A stretch of DNA of 8,262 bases. Source: Spirochaetales bacterium. GTDB lineage: Bacteria; Spirochaetota; Spirochaetia; DTKZ01. The stretch covers positions 1 through 8,262 of the forward strand of contig JAISAF010000037.1 in assembly GCA_031266855.1 (NCBI GenBank), written 5' to 3'. The translations under genes and the position numbers were made by a program. This document shows positions 5,908-8,262 of the stretch, in pieces; within the stretch, counting starts at the first letter, position 1; the number at the start of each line of letters is the position of its first letter. Under the pieces are notes generated by a model. It was not told the origin of the DNA. It was given only the letters and a program-made list of their open reading frames with translations, and made no database searches.

Positions 5908-6912
5908 ATGATAGCGGAACCTCTAAAAATACTGGCTTACACCCGCCGTAAAGACGAAGAGGTGTTTTTTGACAAATTCGGCAGGCAGTACGCCGTCGAT
6001 GTAACCGAACGGGAGGAAGTTCCCACGGAACAGACAGCGTCCCTGGCACAGGGCTTCTGTGCCATCAGCGTTATTACAACACCGATGGGAAAGCCTGTCT
6101 TACAGGCCCTGCGCGATCAGGGAGTGCGGTTCATTTCGACCCGCAGTATTGGCTACGACCACATTGACATGGGGTCGGCGAAAGAGCTGGGCATCCGTGT
6201 TGGCAATGTTACGTATGCGCCGGACGCCGTGTCCAATTATACGCTCATGTTTATTTTGATGGCGATACGCAATATCAAGAATATCGCGCGGCTGGCCCTG
6301 GCCCAGGATTATTCAATTCAAAGCGCTTTTGTGCAGGGGAGAATCCTACAGAACCTTACTGTCGGCGTTGTCGGCACGGGCCGGATCGGGCGGCGGGTTA
6401 TCGACCATTTGAGCGGTTTCGGATGCGGGATTCTTGCCTGCGACAAGTATGAAAACGAGGAACTGCGCCGCCGCGTCCCCTATGTCAGTTGGGAACAGAT
6501 ATGCGCCTCCTGCGACATTATTTCGCTGCACATGCCGGCGGCGAGCGATAATTATCATATCGTAAACACCGAATCGCTTGCGAAAATGAAGAACGGGGTC
6601 ATTATTATCAATACGGCGCGGGGATCCCTTATTGATACGGCGGCCTTCATGGACGCGGTGGAAAGCGGCAAAATCGGAGCCGCCGCGCTGGATGTTGTGG
6701 AGGAGGAAGGCTACCTCTACTATAACAACCTGCGGGGCAGGGTTCTGCCGAACCGGGATATAGCTGTCCTGAAATCGTACCCCAATGTGATCCTGACTCC
6801 GCATACGGCCTTCTATACCGATCAGTCGATAAGCGACATGGTGGAAAACTCCATCAAAAGCTGCATCGCCTTTCAGCGCGGCGAGGAAAACCCCTGGGAA
6901 GTGCAAAATTAG
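5908..6912 (+). CDS. NAD-dependent D-2-hydroxyacid dehydrogenase (D-lactate dehydrogenase/VanH type)
   Basis: Reduces a 2-keto acid to a D-2-hydroxy acid with NADH in the cytoplasm; pyruvate to D-lactate is the default reading. The 334 residues match the family length. An N-terminal substrate half leads to GVRFISTRSIGYDHID (72-87) and YAPDAVSNYTLMFILMAIRN (103-122). The NAD-binding fold starts at TVGVVGTGRIG (151-161), with Asp179 where NADH-specific enzymes carry an acidic residue. The catalytic triad is complete: Arg238 (NTARG), Glu267 (DVVEEEG) and His299 (TPHT), with the Arg-Glu (29) and Glu-His (32) spacing of known D-lactate dehydrogenases. From memory, the mid-region resembles VanH more than general phosphoglycerate dehydrogenases. 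No D-Ala-D-Lac ligase gene lies in the window. Given the importer next door, a branched-chain keto acid substrate (D-2-hydroxyisocaproate dehydrogenase) is possible. No other in-frame ATG, GTG or TTG lies between an upstream TAG (5896) and ATG 5908. Confidence 0.9.
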   Translation: MIAEPLKILAYTRRKDEEVFFDKFGRQYAVDVTEREEVPTEQTASLAQGFCAISVITTPMGKPVLQALRDQGVRFISTRSIGYDHIDMGSAKELGIRVGNVTYAPDAVSNYTLMFILMAIRNIKNIARLALAQDYSIQSAFVQGRILQNLTVGVVGTGRIGRRVIDHLSGFGCGILACDKYENEELRRRVPYVSWEQICASCDIISLHMPAASDNYHIVNTESLAKMKNGVIIINTARGSLIDTAAFMDAVESGKIGAAALDVVEEEGYLYYNNLRGRVLPNRDIAVLKSYPNVILTPHTAFYTDQSISDMVENSIKSCIAFQRGEENPWEVQN

Positions 6913-6957
6913 TTTTCCGCGATATGGCCTCCTCAGATCAGCTTAACCCTGATTCAC

Positions 6958-6986
6958 AGAATTTTTAACCGCGAAGCCGAAGAAGT
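6958..6986 (+). repeat. Direct repeat, left copy flanking the toxin-antitoxin pair
   Basis: AGAATTTTTAACCGCGAAGC followed by CGAAGAAGT. It is identical to 7852-7879 except for one extra A. The two copies lie on either side of the toxin-antitoxin genes, about 890 bp apart. The CCGCGAAG...CGAAGAAG core looks like a dispersed intergenic repeat, so the bracketing may reflect insertion into, or recombination between, repeats. Confidence 0.7.
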
Positions 6987-7095
6987 CGAAGACATGCCGG
7001 GGCAGGTTTAGATGTAAGCCCGCCGGGACAGAAGGAGTCATAGTGCAGCCTGTTTGCGTAAAAAGATGTTATGCGACATTAAATCAAAACATAAC

Positions 7096-7124
7096 TTGAC
7101 AGGAATATACAAATATTGTATATT
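7096..7124 (+). promoter_or_regulatory. Promoter and palindromic operator of the toxin-antitoxin operon
   Basis: A perfect -35 TTGACA (7096-7101), a 17-bp spacer and TATATT (7119-7124) make a strong sigma-70-type promoter starting near 7131. A perfect 9-bp inverted repeat, AATATACAA-ATA-TTGTATATT (7104-7124), fills the spacer and covers the -10 box. Ribbon-helix-helix antitoxins typically repress their own operon by binding such a site, so this is the likely autoregulatory operator. AAGGGG (7131-7136) serves as ribosome-binding site for ATG 7143. Confidence 0.7.
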
Positions 7125-7142
7125 AGGTAAAAGGGGTATTTT

Positions 7143-7397
7143 ATGGCAGTTTCAACGGTAAATATATCTTTTCAGGAAGAATTATTGGAACAGATTGATA
7201 GAATCGCTCAAAAAGAAGCCAGGACGCGGTCTGAACTAATAAGGGAAGCGGCAAGAGCGTATATAGAAAGGAAAAAGAAGTGGGAAAGCATTTTTTCTTA
7301 CGGAGAAAGTTTATCGTCAAAATATAAATTTACTGAGGATGATGTTATTGGTGAAATAAAAAAATATAAGGAAGGTAAAGCCGGGAAAAACAAATGA
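7143..7397 (+). CDS. Ribbon-helix-helix (CopG/Arc-type) antitoxin
   Basis: Antitoxin and probable autorepressor, 84 residues. The N-terminal half is a ribbon-helix-helix fold: DNA-contacting strand STVNISF (4-10), helix A EELLEQIDRIAQKEA (12-26), the turn TRS (28-30) and helix B ELIREAARAYIERK (31-44). The charged, flexible C-terminal half (45-84) should wrap around and inhibit the toxin. It starts 6 nt after an AAGGGG site and ends in an ATGA overlap (7394-7397) with the toxin gene, so antitoxin is made first and toxin translation is coupled to it. A strong promoter with a matching palindromic operator lies directly upstream. The pair is much richer in A+T than the genes before it, which suggests acquisition from elsewhere. 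Confidence 0.88.
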   Translation: MAVSTVNISFQEELLEQIDRIAQKEARTRSELIREAARAYIERKKKWESIFSYGESLSSKYKFTEDDVIGEIKKYKEGKAGKNK

Positions 7398-7795
7398 GAA
7401 TAGTATTGGATGCTAATATATTTATATCCGCGTTTTTTTGGGGCGGCAATCCCAGAAAGGTTCTGGAACGGGTTATAGCTGGAATAGATGAATTATTTAT
7501 CGATAAAGAAATAATGGACGAAATTAGTGATGTAATAGGGCGGCCGAAATTTTACGCGGATGGAAATGAAATAAATTATTTCATAAATGCGATTGAAGAA
7601 ATTGCCAATAAAATTGTATCCAAAAGACGAATTGATAATGGCAGTAGAGACAAAACTGATAATAAATATATAGAATGCGGAATAACCGCTCATGTTGATT
7701 ATGTAATATCCGGGGACATACATTTATTAGAAATGAAAGAATATGAGAATATAAAAATTGTAACAGCAAAAGAATACCTGGAAACAGTAAAATAG
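7394..7795 (+). CDS. PIN-domain toxin (putative ribonuclease) of a type II toxin-antitoxin system
   Basis: Likely Mg2+-dependent RNase that blocks translation when the antitoxin is lost; its RNA target cannot be read from the sequence. At 133 residues it matches the PIN-family toxin group with the N-terminal pattern RIVLDANIFISAFFWGGNP (2-20). The acidic metal-binding set is complete: Asp6 (LDAN), Glu43 (MDEISDVI), Asp89 in DKTDNKYIECG (86-96) and Asp108 in SGDIHLL (106-112), so it appears catalytically intact. It overlaps the antitoxin by 4 nt and has only a weak ribosome-binding site of its own (GGG at 7383-7385), consistent with coupled, lower-level translation. The sequence is strongly A+T-rich: block 7561-7620 has 14 G+C in 60, against 38 in 60 in a livF block (5401-5460). 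Confidence 0.88.
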   Translation: MRIVLDANIFISAFFWGGNPRKVLERVIAGIDELFIDKEIMDEISDVIGRPKFYADGNEINYFINAIEEIANKIVSKRRIDNGSRDKTDNKYIECGITAHVDYVISGDIHLLEMKEYENIKIVTAKEYLETVK

Positions 7796-7851
7796 CGCAA
7801 ACTGCCGGACAGGTCTACCATGCTGTTGAAATATGAGAGCTGTTCGATTTT

Positions 7852-7879
7852 AGAATTTTTACCGCGAAGCCGAAGAAGT
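7852..7879 (+). repeat. Direct repeat, right copy flanking the toxin-antitoxin pair
   Basis: AGAATTTTTACCGCGAAGCC followed by GAAGAAGT. It matches 6958-6986 with a single-base gap. It begins 56 nt after the toxin stop codon. It also pairs with the inverted copy at 7940-7959 (18 of 20) to form a long imperfect stem with a 60-nt loop. Confidence 0.7.
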
Positions 7880-7939
7880 TTTCATTCAACTTACGCTGGA
7901 ACCTGGGCCATTTTAACTATCAGACTTGGATGATTTTTT

Positions 7940-7959
7940 ACTTCTTCGACTTTGCGGTA
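7940..7959 (-). repeat. Inverted third copy of the CCGCGAAG-type repeat
   Basis: The reverse complement reads TACCGCAAAGTCGAAGAAGT and matches 18 of 20 positions of 7860-7879. It is followed on the + strand by eight T (7960-7967), so the stem formed by the two copies could act as a loose terminator for the toxin-antitoxin transcript. Confidence 0.6.
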
Positions 7960-8045
7960 TTTTTTTTGCGATGGTCATTCCCGAATACTAACGTATAACA
8001 TAATCAAAAAAGATCTAAACGTATCCGGCTTTTAGGAGCCTGTTC

Positions 8046-8172
8046 GCCGCTGGGCGCGCGCAAGGGATTGCAGCGGAAAGCCCGCAGGATTTGCATAAGC
8101 AAATCCGAGGACTTGCAGCGGAAAGCCCGGTTTTTTTGGGCGGGCGAAGCGCGCCCAAAAAAATGCGCCCAG
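8046..8172 (+). repeat. Composite stem-loop element, copy C
   Basis: In order: GCCGCTGGGCGCGCGC linker; half-unit with TTGCAGCGGAAAGCCC (8063-8083); perfect 8-bp hairpin GGATTTGC-ATAA-GCAAATCC (8087-8106); second half-unit, again TTGCAGCGGAAAGCCC (8107-8128); a 15-bp hairpin with one mismatch from TTTTTTTGGGCGGGC (8131-8145) through a GAA loop to 8163; and a GCGCCC end (8167-8172, read from the TGCGCCC at 8164-8170). It has the same order of parts as copy A but different hairpin arms. The leading 12-20 bp hairpin of copies A and B is absent; TAGGAGCCTGTTC stands before the linker instead. Confidence 0.7.
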
Positions 8173-8262
8173 AATTATAAGATAAAAATTCCTGAAAAAC
8201 GTTTTGTCCGGCGCTTGCCGTGAGCGCGTGTTTTGTAGTAGATTAGATATCCCATGCCAGGC
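8173..8262. other. Window end, no gene recognised
   Basis: A small hairpin GCGCT-TGCCGTG-AGCGC (8211-8227) followed by GTGTTTTG is present but weak. The last bases, ATGCCAGGC, share TGCCAGGC with the palindromic unit at 39-61 and may open another copy outside the window. An ATG at 8253 has no ribosome-binding site, so no gene start is claimed. Confidence 0.35.

Larger units (their letters stand above)
7796..8045. other. Gene-free stretch after the toxin gene
   Basis: No gene is seen. The stretch holds the right-hand flanking repeat (7852-7879) and its inverted partner (7940-7959). Around these the sequence is A+T-rich and shows nothing I can name. TAGGAGCCTGTTCGCC (8033-8048) just before element copy C resembles TAGGAGCCTCTTCACC at 5704-5719, next to copy B. 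Confidence 0.5.

Noticed and set aside
6936..6954. Terminator after the dehydrogenase (ATCAG-CTTAACC-CTGAT)
   Set aside because: The stem is only 5-6 bp, without a G+C-rich core or an adjacent T-run, so it is too weak to call.

Overview
The window most likely comes from a mid-GC spirochaete, and a termite-gut-type Treponema is my best guess. This rests on the style of the secreted binding protein (a Gly/Ser-rich segment right after the signal peptide) and on abundant dispersed stem-loop repeats. The species call is inference from memory; no rRNA or other marker gene is present.

Layout. Positions 1-996 hold no convincing complete gene. The first ~100 bases may be the tail of an upstream gene, followed by a cluster of palindromic repeats (39-626), a good sigma-70-type promoter (682-711) and a long, very G-rich leader. 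From 997 to 5706 runs a complete five-gene high-affinity branched-chain amino acid (HAAT/Liv-type) ABC importer on the + strand: periplasmic binding protein, a terminator-like hairpin, permease LivH, permease LivM, ATPase LivG and ATPase LivF. The last four genes overlap end to start, so they look translationally coupled. After a repeat-filled gap (5707-5907) comes a D-2-hydroxyacid dehydrogenase of the D-lactate dehydrogenase/VanH type, with a promoter placed so close to the ATG that its mRNA may be leaderless. Then comes an A+T-rich type II toxin-antitoxin pair (ribbon-helix-helix antitoxin, PIN-domain toxin) with its own promoter and overlapping palindromic operator. It is bracketed by nearly identical 28-29 bp direct repeats. 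The last ~460 bases hold repeats only.

How it fits together. The binding protein captures an amino acid (probably Leu/Ile/Val, but the ligand is not proven) and delivers it to LivH/LivM, powered by LivG/LivF. The neighbouring dehydrogenase could reduce the 2-keto acid formed by transamination of such an amino acid to a D-2-hydroxy acid while reoxidising NADH; D-lactate formation is the more conservative reading. The toxin-antitoxin pair looks like an independent insertion.

The most unusual structure is a composite stem-loop element present three times (460-626, 5737-5855 in inverse orientation, 8046-8172). Its spacer sequence is conserved, while the hairpin arms differ between copies with pairing preserved. 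I found no CRISPR array, tRNA, rRNA or recognisable riboswitch, and no clearly new multi-gene system.
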